64,000 nucleotides of DNA from Durusdinium trenchii (Eukaryota > Sar > Dinophyceae > Suessiales > Symbiodiniaceae): assembly GCA_963970005.1 (NCBI GenBank), contig CAXAMN010026495.1, positions 259,617 through 323,616 on the forward strand, in the 5' to 3' direction. Both the position numbers and the translations under genes were made by a program. Below the pieces are notes generated by a model. It had not been told where the DNA came from, did no database searches, and saw only the letters and a list, made by a program, of their open reading frames with translations. Shown here one piece after another: positions 40,421 through 51,894 of the stretch (positions are counted from its first letter, which is position 1; each line of letters starts with the position of its first letter).

Positions 40421-40716
40421 CCGAATGAGGTGGACCTCAGTGGTCTCCAGAAGGCTTAGGTTGAAGGCAAGGAAGGTCAGATTTGACTGGCCTGGGTCCT
40501 CCGCTGTGATATTGCCCCAATCACAGTGTGGATGTCCCGGAGATTGATGAGGTAGGTGCCGAAGTCCCGGAGAAAGAGAGGTCCTTGAAGGTCTCCCTCA
40601 CTATTGCGGGCAAAGCACCAGTCACCAGGAAAAACCCAAGCCTCCGAACGATGTTCGCCTGGGGGTGCCACACTAGGAGGTCTTCACGGGCAGCCTCCTT
40701 GAGCACTCGTGGCCTT

Positions 40717-40758
40717 GATGGATGGATGGATGGATGGATGGATGGATGGATGGATGGA
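40717..40758. repeat. (GATG)n microsatellite at the element's 5' edge
   Basis: About ten GATG units at the upstream boundary of the LINE-like remnant. A third array of the same type is at 41806-41863. Confidence 0.95.
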
Positions 40759-40769
40759 AGAGGCTGAAT

Positions 40770-41780
40770 ACAAGAGTTAAAAAGTATTCACTTCAGTGTT
40801 AATGCTTTAGCTTTTACATCTGATCAACCTGTAACTCTAGAAGAATTAACTCTGGAGTTAATTCTGTCAACTTTGCCACTTGTGCAAATAGAGAAGCAGC
40901 TCTGGAGTTAAGTCTTTTTTACTGTGTCTCCTTGTTTCCTTCTCGGTGTCTATCTCTGTCTTTTCTTTTGTTATCTTTCATTTTTAGCTGTATTGGGTTC
41001 TATAGCCACCAACAATAAGAATTAACTCTTGAGTTAATTCTTTTTCACTGTGTCTCCTTGCTTCCTTCTCTTTGTCTAGTTATTGATTTTCTTTATATAA
41101 TTTTCTCTTTCGCCTTTAGCTGTATTGAATTCTAGGCAGGTGACAGGGGATTAGGAAGATAAAAGGGTGGGACAAACTAGCCACCAAAAAAGAATTAAAT
41201 CTGGAGTTAGCTCTTTTTCACTGTGTCTCCGTGTTTCCTTCTCTGTGTCTATCTCTTTCTGTCTAGCTCTGTCTTTTCTTTTGTGTTCTTTTTCACCTTT
41301 AGCTGTATTGAATTCTAGGCAGGTGACAGGGGATTAGGAAGATAAGAAGGTGAGACAAACTAGCCACCAAAAAGGAATTAACTCTGGAGTTGATTCTATT
41401 TCGCTGTGTCTCCTGTTTCCTTCTCTGTGTCTATCTCTTTCGTTTATTTTTTTGCTTTCGTTTTCTTTTCTATCTGCATTGAGTTCTATAGCCACCAAGA
41501 AGGAATTATATAACTCTTGAGTTAATTCTTTTTCACTGTGTCTCCTTGCTTCCTTCTCTTTGTCTAGCTCTTTCTTTTCTTTTGTGTCCTTTTTCACGAT
41601 TCAATTCTTTTTCAAGGGGTCCTGAAGGGGTCCGATACAGAAAGAAACAATGAAGAATTGTCTCTGGAGTTGCTTCTTCCAGAAGCAGGGGTGACAAAAC
41701 GAATTAACTTAACTTGGGTGTTAATTCTACTGAGGCACGTGCTGATGTGCACCCCAGGACAAAGAATTAACACCAGAGTT
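40770..41780. repeat. ~170-bp satellite with a palindrome in each unit
   Basis: About five to six degenerate units. Each begins with a palindrome of the form GAATTAACTC-TT/TG-GAGTTAATTC (near 40842, 41020, 41195, 41375, 41505; a decayed form near 41764). This is followed by TTTTTCACTGTGTCTCC, a TC-rich tract (CTTCCTTCTCTGTGTCTATC) and, in some units, TTTAGCTGTATTGAATTCTA and GGTGACAGGGGATTAGGAAG. Spacing ranges from about 130 to 180 bp. Translations are low-complexity Lys/Glu-rich. Confidence 0.8.
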
Positions 41781-41805
41781 AAGAAAAATATATTCGCTCC
41801 ATTTC

Positions 41806-41863
41806 ATGGATGGATGGATGGACGGACAAACAGACGGATGGACGGATGGATGGATGGATGGAG
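41806..41863. repeat. (GGAT/GGAC)n microsatellite
   Basis: TGGATGGATGGATGGACGG and onward, with an interruption ACAAACAGAC. Confidence 0.9.
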
Positions 41864-43202
41864 ACTCACTAATATAGCCTCATCTACAAGTACAGCACAA
41901 CTTGTATGAAATTCAAACACCTCAATAGCGAGGCACTTCTTGCTTGGTATGCGACGTATGCACATGGCCTTCATTACTATCATATGATTTCTTACGTTGC
42001 ACAATGGCCTCAATGGTGTGCAATGTATATGTGAATCTGCCTCGCGTAGAGACAACTTTTGTGAAGTGCGCCCTAACGCTCGCCGAGCAAATAGTCATGC
42101 TGGAAAATACAACGAAATGCATACTCCTCCTTTGCAACGGATGTTACACACGCGACAAACCACATCAAATCATGGCTCTGTGAATTCATCGATTGACCAA
42201 CCCCGCAAATGTCCCGAGTTGGGTCGTAAAGAGGACTTTCTTTGCCTTGCAGCACCAAAGCCACAGCCTCCGCACTTTGCATGATGCGAAATAGGAGCGG
42301 TGTTCACACCTACAAACCTGAATGCGCATTCAGGCACTGCAACGAAGAAAAGCGGAACTTCTTGTATATAGATTTAATACACCTCCGTCAGCTTGGACCT
42401 GCCTTGGCAAGATGCCCTAAGGTCTTCTTCTCGGCATCAAAATGGTACCACTGCCGATGCTTATCATCCTGTGGAACAAATCGTGCTGTCCTTCAGGTTT
42501 AAATCAACTGCGACCTTGAAAAATGAAAGTGTTAAAGTGGCACCTGCAATTCCTTGCATGGATGATATGTCTTCTCACCTCTCCATTGAGGAATCGGGTT
42601 CCACTCCTGGGTGATCCAAGATGGAACAAAAACACGCGATTTGAACAGTTTTGCGAGTCTTGGGTTTTTTCAAACCATGCGATCTAAACGCCACATGTCG
42701 CTGTCCTTCAGCTCACGCGAACCATAAGGCAGCACGATGGCAGGCTCTGCTGGTTCCTCAGAACCGCTCTGTTTAGATTGCTGCAACTGCTGACGGTTTG
42801 TTCTTTATTTTATTGTAAGATCATCTCTGTCTGTGGTGATAGGGAATTAGGTCATCTGTTGGTCTTTGTTGAATCGTTGTTCATCGGTGTTCAATGCCCT
42901 CAATAGGTTCCCTTACATGTACAGTGATTGGTTTACCATGCATGCAATGCATCGGTTTGTTGCCTACTCTTGCGATATTACCTGAACCTCAAAGGTTGTT
43001 TCAAAAAAAATAGATATAACGAGCCTGAAAAGAGCATGCTGAAAGAGCATGTGTTTTTGAAGGATGTTGGATGACATGAAAAAGGTTATCTGATTGACAA
43101 TGTTCTTGAAGGCTACCGGAATAAAAAGCATGGTTTTTACAATGTTCAAGAGGTTCACCCAAAACAAAGAGCATACCTTGGACTCGGACTAGGCTCGTTT
43201 AA
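41864..43202. other. Non-coding stretch, no gene supported
   Basis: Short frames only, up to 95 codons. Nothing recognisable on either strand. It borders the 3' LTR of the second copia element. Confidence 0.5.
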
Positions 43203-43328
43203 TCTAAAACGAAGCTCTCTTTTCACTCTTGAGAGGTCGCGGCCTTGTGTAAGGCATGTTCAGTGAACTCTTCATGTGTCTAACATGGAGTGTCTTGACT
43301 GTCATGCATTCATGTCACAAGTGCTACA
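43203..43328 (-). repeat. 3' LTR of second copia
   Basis: 126 bp on the minus strand, from TGTAGCACTTGTGACATG to CGTTTTAGA. Aligns with 47194-47323. Confidence 0.85.
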
Positions 43329-43399
43329 CTCCTGATTGCTTCTCAGCGCGGCTCGGCCTGCGGTTGTTCGGCTTGTAGTTGTTCTGCTTGGAGTTGTGC

Positions 43400-44257
43400 T
43401 CTGGCTCTCCTTCCTCTCACATCCAGTCTCTGCTCCCAAGAGGCCATCCATATCCCCTTGGTGACTCAGGGATCTCCTCTTCTTGCTCAGGCTCGTAGCA
43501 AAGCCTGCGATGAAGCCACTGTCCACCATCTCTTCCCCAGTTGGGATTTTCCACAAAGTATTCCTCACCAACTTGAGGTGCGTCGATCTCAAGGTCGAGG
43601 TCGGTGCATTGTTCTCCCAGCTCGTCTCTCAAGCCTGCTTGCCCTCAAACTTCTCAACTGCATCTGTCACCTCGTCACCAGGTTGTTGAGAAACTCGTCG
43701 AACATCTCCTGGGACATCATCTTCTGGCTCTTCAGCAGGTTGGTCTGCTTCAGCTTCTTCTTCTGCTTCTTCTTTTTCTTCCTCTTCTTCTTCTTCACTC
43801 AAACTCCAAGTCCTTCATGGCGTTCTAGACGTCCATCCACGTCCAGGAAGTACTCCTCACCAGAGGTTCTTCCTGATCATCACCTGCGTCTCCTTCAAGA
43901 AGTAGGTGATTGACATCTCCTCCATCAGGTTCATCCCATAGCTCTCCATCTCGGCAGATTCTCCGAAGATGTTGAATCTTGTTCTTGACCAGGACGAGGA
44001 TCCTGAGGCGGTGAACTCTTTCGTTGAAGTTCTCCTCCACCTTCTACAGGTTGTAGGCTGAAGTAGTCCCTGAGGCAGAACAGGATGAAGACCAGCGCAT
44101 TGAACGCCACCATCATCATTCCAGTCTGAAGTAACTGGTAGCCCATCTCAGTCAGGAGAGACCATGCTCCAACAGAAGCTGCATTGAGCACAATCAGCGC
44201 CAAGTCGCAACCTTGCACACTCATTGCCACCATCAAGGAAAAGTCCACGACGTCCAT
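43400..44257 (-). pseudogene. Post-RNase H region of second copia, with hydrophobic segment
   Basis: The frame 44257-43931 contains MMMVAFNALVFILFCL (about residues 47-62), a likely membrane helix. It is followed by an acidic/Pro/Gln-rich part and, in other frames, Glu-rich stretches (44040-43825 and 43632-43417, with RRLCYEPEQEEEIPESPRG). Position and membrane segment parallel residues 2453-2474 of the intact copia. No paired HCCC knuckle is seen here. Confidence 0.5.
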
Positions 44258-44598
44258 CCTTCGGGGTCACCGGATCTTCTCCGGCTTCCATTCCGTGGCC
44301 CTGCTGACTCAAAGCCGCCAAAAGCAAACATGTCGGTTGTTGCACTCGTTCGGGTCGAAGTCCTTTGACACGTTGAATTTCTTCTTCTTGGGCTCCAACT
44401 CGTGGTCGTCCAGCGTGCTCCAAGTAGCCAGTGAGGCCCAGCAAGAATCTCAGTCTCTTGCTCTTGCTGCTATGACTCGTGGTTCCCAAGTCACTTTCCC
44501 GGCGCTGGTCGAATTGCTGCTTCTCGTTCTTCCACTTTCTGTTGCGCCCACAAGAAGTCCAGCGCTTATATACTTATACGTCGGGTACTTTGTGCTCC

Positions 44599-45492
44599 TT
44601 ACCGTCGTAGTAGAGCTCGAGCAGAGGAACTGTCAATCCTCAGCTCCAAGACCACCTTCATGTTCAGCACAGCTTCCAACATCCTTTTGATGTAGATTCC
44701 ATCAGCCATGCCACTGACTGCTGAATCTGCTGAAATGAGTTCACCTTGACAGCTTGACAAAGCTATCATATGCGCTTTTGGCTTCGAGATGCACTCCAAA
44801 AGAAACTGCCGTTGAGGTACATGTGGCTGCGTGACATAGATCTCCTTGAAGTTCTGTCTGCGGCCCAATCGCTGTCCGTGAAGACTTCGCTCCTTCAACT
44901 CCTTCTTGTCCAGGGCGTCTGGTCCTGTGACTTTAGAAGCTAGCTGTCGAACTGCGCATTGGATGTCTGGCCTCTTAGTTGACATGTAGAGCAAAACGCC
45001 AACACAAGTCTTGCAGAGTCTCGATTCTTCCCTTGAAAGCGGTTGTCCTTGAAGTCTTTTCTGAAAGGTTCCAGTTGTAGGCGTCAGCTTGCCTTTGTTC
45101 GCGTGCAGGTCCAACAAGTCCGCCAACTTCTTCACATACTTCTGGTCCATTCGAACAGTCATGGGACCAGATCCAACTGAAGCAAAATGCCTCTTGAGGA
45201 ATGCGCCGCGCAACCTTAGGTGAGCAGGGTCCTTGTACTTGAGGTGTCCATTCCTGTTTCTGAAACTGTCAAGGAGTTTCTCAACGTCATGTTGACTTCC
45301 AACCAGCTGTAGGTCATCAACGCGCGACGTAGAAGACTGCTGGGTCAGCAGGGTATGGTTGTAGCCCTTGGTCGTGTGCCACTTTGCCCAAGTGGTCATA
45401 CCATGCCTTGGTAAGGCATTGTCCGAGTTCGAAGAACTCTCCATTGCATTCCACATAGACTTTCTCCTTGACATCAACTGCCCAGAGTCCAC
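44599..45492 (-). pseudogene. Copia reverse transcriptase end and RNase H
   Basis: 297-codon frame. The catalytic box reads RVDDLQLVGS (D59-D60). Then HLRLRGAFLKRHF, the connecting region DQKYVKKLADLL, VGVLLYMSTKRPDIQCAVRQLA (about 170-190, a typical copia post-YVDD motif) and the RNase H ends: HMIALSSCQGELISADSA, where ALS-x-x-EAE is expected, and LELRIDSSSARALLRR with the second Asp. The frame shifts immediately before the VDD box, and the first RNase H Glu region is altered. Not functional. Confidence 0.75.
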
Positions 45493-45757
45493 GTTCTCCT
45501 TGGCTCGACTGAACCAAGGCAGCCCAAAGTTTCACTCCCTCGTAGGGGTGAAGAATTTTCGTTTGAGGCGAAAGAAACATGTATATATAGTCTCTGCACA
45601 ACAGTCTTGACAGTCTCATCCAGCCAAACTTGCCAGTCTCTTCTTTGAGGCGCCATCGCCAATCATAGACCCCTTCTTGGTCGCCAAAAGTTGCCACTCT
45701 TTGGAATGAGGACTCCCATCTCCTTGGGGCGTGAGATTTATCGCTCATCAGCTTCAT
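45317..45757 (-). pseudogene. Copia reverse transcriptase, middle part
   Basis: 146-codon frame ending YPADPAVFYVAR, which leads into the VDD box in the next frame. CLTKAWYDHLGKVAHDQGLQ matches the copia segment usually reading W-x2-L-x3-L-x-x-x-G(F/L). The N-terminal half of reverse transcriptase and the integrase are absent upstream, where sequence passes to gag. Confidence 0.65.
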
Positions 45758-45830
45758 GCATGCTCCAACTGCGCCAGCATCTCGCCAGACACATCTAAAA
45801 TTCCTGCTCCTTCAGGTTCCTGCTGCAGGT

Positions 45831-46421
45831 TCACCTGGTCAAACTCGCCCCAGTCCTTGAGGTCCACCAAAGGGTACTCGTCCACCTCAACAAACTCTTC
45901 TTGCGTCCAAAGCCACTTCTTGAATGCCACCAGCAAACGAAGGTGCATCTCGCCTTCCTCGGCCAAGTCGCTCTCCAACATGGGAGGTGTCTTGATCTCC
46001 CAAATCCTTCTCTGCCGCGCTCGCCGAAGACGATGTAGTTCTGGCGGGGGGGTCCAGAAGGTTGCCCGCCACCATTTCCTCCATGATCTCCTGAATCGTG
46101 GACAGCAACTTGTTGAACTTGTTGACCATGTTGCCAACATTCAGCTGCTCTGCAAGCACCCTTGGATTTGCCTTTGCCTTTGTCTTGGCTCTTGCCGCTT
46201 CCGTTGCCGTTGCCCTTCTGACCAGCAGAGCCTTTGCCTTTTCCTTTGCCCTTGCCTTTGTCACCTTTTCCTTTGGGCGACCCTTTCTTGCCTTTGCCCT
46301 TTCTTTTGCGGTTGCCCTTGATACGATCCACCTCCATTGGCACAATCTCGTTGCGCTCGAGGATCTTGGCGCTTGACCAGGCAGCCGTCAATTGCTCGTA
46401 GGCCACCATCGATTCTCTCAC
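45831..46421 (-). pseudogene. Copia gag tail, Lys/Gly-rich with decayed zinc knuckle
   Basis: 196-codon frame. VPMEVDRIKGN is followed by about 60 residues of KGKGKGK-type basic repeat and then CRAAECWQHGQQ, where a CCHC knuckle is expected. The basic repeat is a common trait of dinoflagellate copia gags (general knowledge) and presumably binds RNA. A plus-strand frame opposite it (45731-46321) is a shadow. Confidence 0.65.
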
Positions 46422-47071
46422 CTGCGCATAGCAAGCGCCAGCGCATGACTCTTCAAGTTCTCGTCCAAGGAGCTTCCAGCCAGCCGCTCACACTCGCCGA
46501 CCAGCTTCTCGTACTTCATGATCCCTCCAAGGATCTTGCCCTTCTCAAACTGCGGAAAGGCCACCACGGCTTGGATGATGCCAAGCTCTCTTTGCCTTGT
46601 CTTGGGCTGAAGCTCCCGACAAAGCCCTTGCCATGCTCTAAAGCCATCAGTGTCTGTGACACTCCGCACAAAGCTCACCAAGTAGGCATACAGCTTCTTT
46701 GCTCTCTTCTGAACTTCCTCCTTGTACTCTGTGAGTTTGAGGTCCTGCTCCAAGTCCTTCTCCACGCGCTCCAGGTCGTTCACGAACCCCTCCTCAATGA
46801 AGGCCAAGTAGCTCTTGAAGAGGAAAGACCATTTAGGCCATGTGGATTGCTCTTCATCCACCATCCATCGGGCTTCACCAAGGTGCGAGAAGCTTTGCTG
46901 CCGTCCTTCTCCTTCTCTTTCTCGCCCAGCTTCTGAAGTGTCTGGGCACAGACTCGTGTGAATCCATGGAGCTCGGTGACAACTTGCTCCACCCCAGCCA
47001 TGAGCTTCTAGCTCTTGCTGCTCTTCCAGTGACCTTGCCAGTGAGGTAGTCACTTGCACCGATTGCACCAA
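46418..47071 (-). pseudogene. Copia gag of second element
   Basis: 217-codon frame. Capsid-like helices: KWSFLFKSYLAFIEEGF, DGFRAWQGLCRELQPKTRQREL, GGIMKYEKLVGECERLAG and LDENLKSHAL. The order matches copia-type gag (W-x3-F-x-L ... A-W-x2-L ... K-x2-E-L ... L-x2-x-L). It overlaps the gag tail by a few bases in another frame, implying a frameshift in what should be one ORF. Confidence 0.7.
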
Positions 47072-47181
47072 GCTGCTCTCAGCTGCACAGTTGCAAAGGC
47101 TCCACCAGCTGCTGTCGCCAACCTACGGCGTCGAGACCGTGGGATTGGGTCCTGCCGAGGTCCTGAGAGATCGGGATCACA

Positions 47182-47193
47182 GCTCCGCTACCA
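47182..47193 (-). promoter_or_regulatory. Primer-binding site, tRNA-iMet 3' end type
   Basis: On the minus strand TGGTAGCGGAGC directly follows the 5' LTR. It is one mismatch from TGGTAGCAGAGC, the complement of the tRNA-iMet 3' terminus. This differs from the anticodon-half site of the intact copia. Confidence 0.65.
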
Positions 47194-47323
47194 TCTAACA
47201 CGAAGCTCTCTTTTCACTGTTGAGAGGTCGCGTCCTTGTGTAAGGCGTGTTCAGTGAACTCTTCATGTGTTTAACATGGAGTGTCTTGACTGTCATTCAT
47301 GCACTCATGTCACAAGTGCTACA
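47194..47323 (-). repeat. 5' LTR of second copia
   Basis: 130 bp on the minus strand, from TGTAGCACTTGTGACATG to GTGTTAGA. About 96% like the 3' LTR apart from a 4-base indel. Confidence 0.85.
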
Positions 47324-50292
47324 TTTCAACAAATATGTATATATATAGATATCACAATGCATCGTGCATTCTTGGAAAGCTCGCTGGCCTATCCATGTAT
47401 TTTGGCCCTTGTGTGCTTTTATCTTACTGGCAAGTGAAATGCAACAGAACAGGAAAAAAGGTAAACAACAACACAACATTGACATGGACATGGTTTTGTA
47501 ATTGCTCTTTGTCGTCACTCTTTCCGCGCTCTTTTTTTTGGGCGGTTTGGCGAATGTAGTTGCTCTTTTGTAGTTGCTCTCTTGGGGACTGGTGCTGGGG
47601 AGCCTGTAGTTGCTCTTTTTGTGAGACGTCTACCAGTATGGTGTTCCAGGGAACACTATTCTGGACTCTCCCTGCACAGCTACAGTGTAGTCCTGAAATC
47701 AGGCTACAACCCACACACACACACCCAAAGTGCGACCCTTAGGATCCAAAGGACCCTAGAGCTGTACACATAGTCTGCTGTGCAAGTAACGTTTGAATAC
47801 GCTTGACTTACTTTGGATCTTTAGATTCTACTTTCACTTTGTAGTGTTTTCCAAAAGGTGGCCACATGTGAGACACAACCTAGGACTAGGACCTAGGAAT
47901 TTAATAGGGTCGGGGGGGGGAATCAACAAATAACATCTCTGATAACATCACTACAATTCAGCTCAACGAACTTTGTTTTTGATTTCTACTTCTGCTGAGA
48001 TTCTGCTGCTGAGCTTTCACAGGATGGCGGACACATGTGAGCACACAAAAGAGTTCACAAAGACACCACTGGCCAACTGGTCAGAGAGCCAGTCTGTAAC
48101 TTCTGGTGATGAAAAAAAAGGAAATGGCACTCATTCAGCGGCTTTGCTTGGAGTTGCTCTTTTCTCAGGGTATAGTTTGTAGTTGCTCTTTTGTAGTTAC
48201 TCTTTTTGGGACTGCTGGTGCTCTTTTGGTATCTTTCCCTGTGGCTGGAAAGAATATCATGAGCCTACTCATCCCCTCGGTTGATCGTCTGTCCTCACAT
48301 GTATGTAAGCAAACAGTCCGTTTCGGACCGTTTCTTTAGTTGCTGCGGAAAGCCTCAAGGCAATCTTGTTGTTCCCGAAACGCATGCAAACTCTTTGATG
48401 GGCCATAGGATATTCAGACAAACATTTAAGTTCTTTTGTGATCTTTGTGGTTCAATGCTTTTCGTGATTTTTGCAAAATAATTTGGCTGGGTTTGTAGTC
48501 ACACATATACACAAGAGGGATGCAACAAATGTTGGAGCCATAACGTTCACATTAAATTGCGAAGCTGTTGGTGTTTCTTGATGCATGAAAATAATGTTGC
48601 GCAAATGTGATTGGAACATATTGCAAACAAGCCATGTTGTAGAAAGTGTCAAAAACAAAGGTGCGAAATCGATACCAGTGTAACACATGCACCTTGATTG
48701 AAACAAATGAACTATACAAACAAACATTAACGAAACACACACATACACATATATATATATATATATACACACGTTTTTAATGTGTTGTTTTGATGTTGCA
48801 CATACCTTCAGTTTTATGCTGCGTCTATTTCGTTTTGGGTCACCTGTACTCATCTTTTGTGTGTTACGCAGGTGGTACCAAGAAGAAACCGACGTTTGAT
48901 CAGCATTTCGGGTTGGTGGTTTAGAAAAGGACTGAAAATTGCTGTCGGGCCACCCTGTCGTCTAGTGTGTTTTGGTTTTGGTGGATCAGTGATGCGCATA
49001 CATATTTGATACCTTCACCGTTGTGAAAGGTGCTCCCATTTCGTAAAATCCTAGGTACCAGGCCGGGGTACCATCTATATAATGTGTATATATATATACA
49101 CTACACTGTGTGGACGCCTATTATACTTACAAAATATATTGCATATAAAGAACAAAACGCAACATTCTATCGTATTCACCAAAAAATTGTATGACAAGAA
49201 TCCCAGAATGTGTCTTTGTTGTGATGAGAAAAAAACTGCACAAACTCTGGTCACGGATGAGAATGGGGTTTGTCAGTTTGTCCGTATGAACCGAGACTGC
49301 GCTGCAGCCTGGCAACCAAGGAAATGCCCCCGCCCAAAATTGGAGACATCTCTGTTGTTACAACACTGTCCTTTGGGTCTGTTATCCTGTGAGGAACAAT
49401 TGATCCATTGATCCAAGGCTCATACTCCGGACTATTCCTTGCATACCTGTCAGGAATGATTTGGGCTAGACCCCTGCGGCACGTCAGGCCTGAGGGCACA
49501 ACGGCGCGTTTTCGCAATGCAAGAATCAGTGGTTTAAAAAGAACCAAGCCTCTTGGTAATTTTTCGACGATGACACTGCCTTGACACAACTTTGATGCAT
49601 GGTGAGACAAGTCTTTTTGTTCAAGATTCAAAGCCTGCAGGACGTGGTGGACTTTGCACAAATGCCTGTGGCCAAGACCAGTTACATTTTCACACGAATG
49701 GAAGCAGCAAAAAATGAAACGTCCTCACTCCAGTTCCACGCTGCCAATACTGCGAGGAATGCTAGGGCAACCTGATCAAGAACGATCCCAAGCGCACAAT
49801 CCGCTGGAAGTGTGAAAGGAGGAAGAAAGGAACGAGAAGGGAAGCATCGCCTGCCATGATTTTCTAGAAGCCATCGGCTCCGTTACCACTCAAGCCTAAG
49901 TCAGCGCCACAACCAAAAATGATTCCAATTTCATGGTGTCCTTCAGCACCCACTTTGGTTTCTCTAGGCTTAAGTTGTCCACTTTCGATGTTTCGAAGAT
50001 TCAAACTTATATCTGGAGCTTTGCACCCCAGGCTCAAAAGATATCAGAGCACGCCACAAAACTCACAGAATGGAAAAGCTTGTGAAGAGCTTGGACAGGA
50101 TAATTTCTATATGTGTTTAGAAACACGGGCCAAGTGATGCCTTCTAAGGGTTCCTACCAACCTGCTGACGCCCTTTTCAGGGAGCGTGGCTGTGGACAAG
50201 GCACTGCTCCCCAAAAGATTGTCCTCGGAACCCTCTTTGGAACTGTAATTGGGAATGAGCAGTGCTCAGTAGGTCTTCTTCAGCCTCTGTCC
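47324..50292. other. Non-coding stretch with small repeats
   Basis: No recognisable gene. GTAGTTGCTCTTTTGTAGTTGCTC-type segments occur at about 47555-47625 and 48172-48232 and are related to each other. (TA)n runs lie at about 47335-47350, 48746-48765 and 49078-49098. A minus frame at 49251-49661 (136 codons) is unassigned. Confidence 0.5.
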
Positions 50293-50890
50293 TCACCGTT
50301 TCTCACGGCGCTCGGTGCTTTTTGGAAAACTGGCGCCGGCATCTACGGTAAAATCAATAGCTTCCAAATACGCAGCAAAGTCATCGACTCGGCCATCTTT
50401 TCCAAGTCCGTGCGACTGAACCCACACCAAGTAGATGTGTATTCGTTCTTGGCCACCAGCCCTGCAATTAGTCAGGTTTGGAATGCCAGCCGGAAGGACC
50501 ACTTTCTTGCGCCCTTCACTCTTTTCTGAAGCGCGCAAAGGAAAGACACTTTCTGACGATTGCCCGACAAACAATATCCCTAGCCTATACCCGCTCTCAC
50601 ACAACAGACCTTCTGCAACTCGAAGTGAAAGGCCCAAAGAAAACAAAAACGAGTTCATTGCCCCGGTTTCTGCGCCGGGCTCTTCTGGTCTTCGGCGTTC
50701 TCGTTCTTCTCTTTTCCGATTGATATTTGGCAGCGCGCAGATCCGATCACAACAAGTCCATTGGCGCTGCCCGGTCTTTTTTGTCAAGCCGTCAGCCAAC
50801 ATGTGAGCTGTTGGGGCCTGCGCGACGGATCGATAGTCTGATGATTGCGCTATGTCGGTTGTTCTAGCAGTCCCCCAGAACCTAGAGAAT
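50293..50890 (-). pseudogene. Copia RNase H tail, fragment of a third copia
   Basis: In a minus frame open from about 50.88 kb, SSDYRSVAQAPTAHMLADGLTKKTGQRQ contains the ADGLTK end motif of copia RNase H, with its last catalytic Asp. The rest of the frame to 50293 is Arg/Glu-rich and shows no domain. It has the same orientation as the integrase and reverse transcriptase scraps at 52.5-53.6 kb. Confidence 0.55.
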
Positions 50891-51890
50891 TCATACGGTC
50901 AAACAGAGATCTACCAATTCCAATTAATTGGCCTTCTTATAAGCATTGATTCAGCATCTTCAATCTTCAAGGAAAAGCGATCGTCTAAACTACTAAACAT
51001 TCTGCAAGCGTTGAGGCGTCCTATTCACACATTCGAGAAGCTGTGGAACAAGCTCAAGCCGGCGTGACTTCCAAGCAAAACAGCGCCGGCACATCTGCAC
51101 CCTGCCTCGCACGATCACGGTGAAGCTGGCTAACCAATTAACCTCCCTGGGTTTTCAATTCATCTGTGTTTGCAGGAGCAGCCTCAGACCAAAAACAAGA
51201 GGTAAGTCCTTTCGGCTCCATGGCTAAGTTCTGTGGGCTCCATGTAAGGCACACGGATTCTGAGGTCAGATTGTTGCCGCGCTTGGCGCGCAATCGCGTG
51301 CAGGAGGTGTTGGTTGAGGAAAGCGTTGTTGACTAAGTGAGGTTTGCGCTGCCAAAATCTGGTCTTGACTGCGCGCTCAACTAGCTCAGGGCCCCGCTCG
51401 CTCCTCGGATCGCAGCGCAGCCACTTCTTGGATGGCTTCTGTCAACCAAGGTTTTCTGCGTCTCTCCTTGTTGACCTTGATCCTTTGGAAGGGTGCAAGC
51501 GTACTTCTGATCTGTTCCTCTTCCGTTTCTGACCAGCTTCTGACGCTCCCAGGTGAATTCTGCGCGCCGTTACAAGGAGGAAGGGGTAGGTAGGAAGATG
51601 TGAGCAAGCGTGGTCAATACCCCTTACAGTCTCAGTCTCTTACACAAACGAGTCTCGGTCGGCTTGTTACGCGCAAACCCAGACAGCCCAGCCAGCAAAA
51701 GAGTTTTTTTGCTGCCGCCATACTTGCCGAAGTGATGGCCCCACACTTCCGCTCTTGCGCCACTTGCTCCAAAACGTACGCTGCACGCGTTGCTTGTTCA
51801 GTGTGGCGTGGGAGCTGAAGCCGAGCTTTGATGGGCCCCTCATATCCACCTTCAGGCCCAGAGCAAGCCAAAGGTGGGTTGTAGAGTAGG
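50891..51890. other. Remnant DNA between copia scraps, unassigned
   Basis: Minus-strand frames (51386-51607, 51632-51964) are open but show no clear motif. They sit where the reverse transcriptase and RNase H body of the third copia would be, and may be unrecognisably decayed or replaced. Confidence 0.35.
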
Positions 51891-51894
51891 TACA

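Larger units (their letters stand above)
34240..40716 (-). mobile_element. Decayed LINE-like element with AP-type endonuclease, RNase H-like and USP-like domains
   Basis: A run of minus-strand coding remnants in one order over about 6.4 kb: N-terminal Cys4 finger (40.4 kb), coiled/linker region (39.4-40.2 kb), AP-type endonuclease (38.0-38.7 kb), C2HH-type finger and RNase H-like domain (36.9-37.5 kb), several C2H2/C4 fingers (35.2-36.4 kb) and a ubiquitin-specific-protease-like domain (34.4-35.05 kb). Frames change at least every few hundred bases, so it is dead. No YxDD/FADD box is found; the gap between endonuclease and RNase H is too small for a reverse transcriptase, so it was either deleted or never present. 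A GGAT array abuts the 5' end (40717-40758) and another interrupts the finger region (35818-35852). Boundaries are estimates. Confidence 0.55.
43203..47323 (-). mobile_element. Second Ty1/copia element, older and internally deleted
   Basis: On the minus strand: 5' LTR (47323-47194), primer-binding site (47193-47182), gag (47.07-46.42 kb), Lys/Gly-rich gag tail (46.42-45.83 kb), reverse transcriptase C-terminal half (45.76-45.3 kb), RNase H (45.0-44.6 kb), a post-RNase H region with a hydrophobic segment (44.26-43.93 kb) and 3' LTR (43328-43203). Protease, integrase and the first half of reverse transcriptase are missing, leaving 4.1 kb. LTRs differ at about five positions plus a 4-base indel (about 4%), so it is clearly older than the 10-18 kb copy. 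Possible decayed target duplication: TTTAA (43198-43202) and TTTCA (47324-47328). Confidence 0.85.

Noticed and set aside
45731..46376. Plus-strand frames of 92-196 codons, Leu/Cys/Phe-rich
   Set aside because: Antisense of the Lys/Gly-rich gag tail of the second copia.
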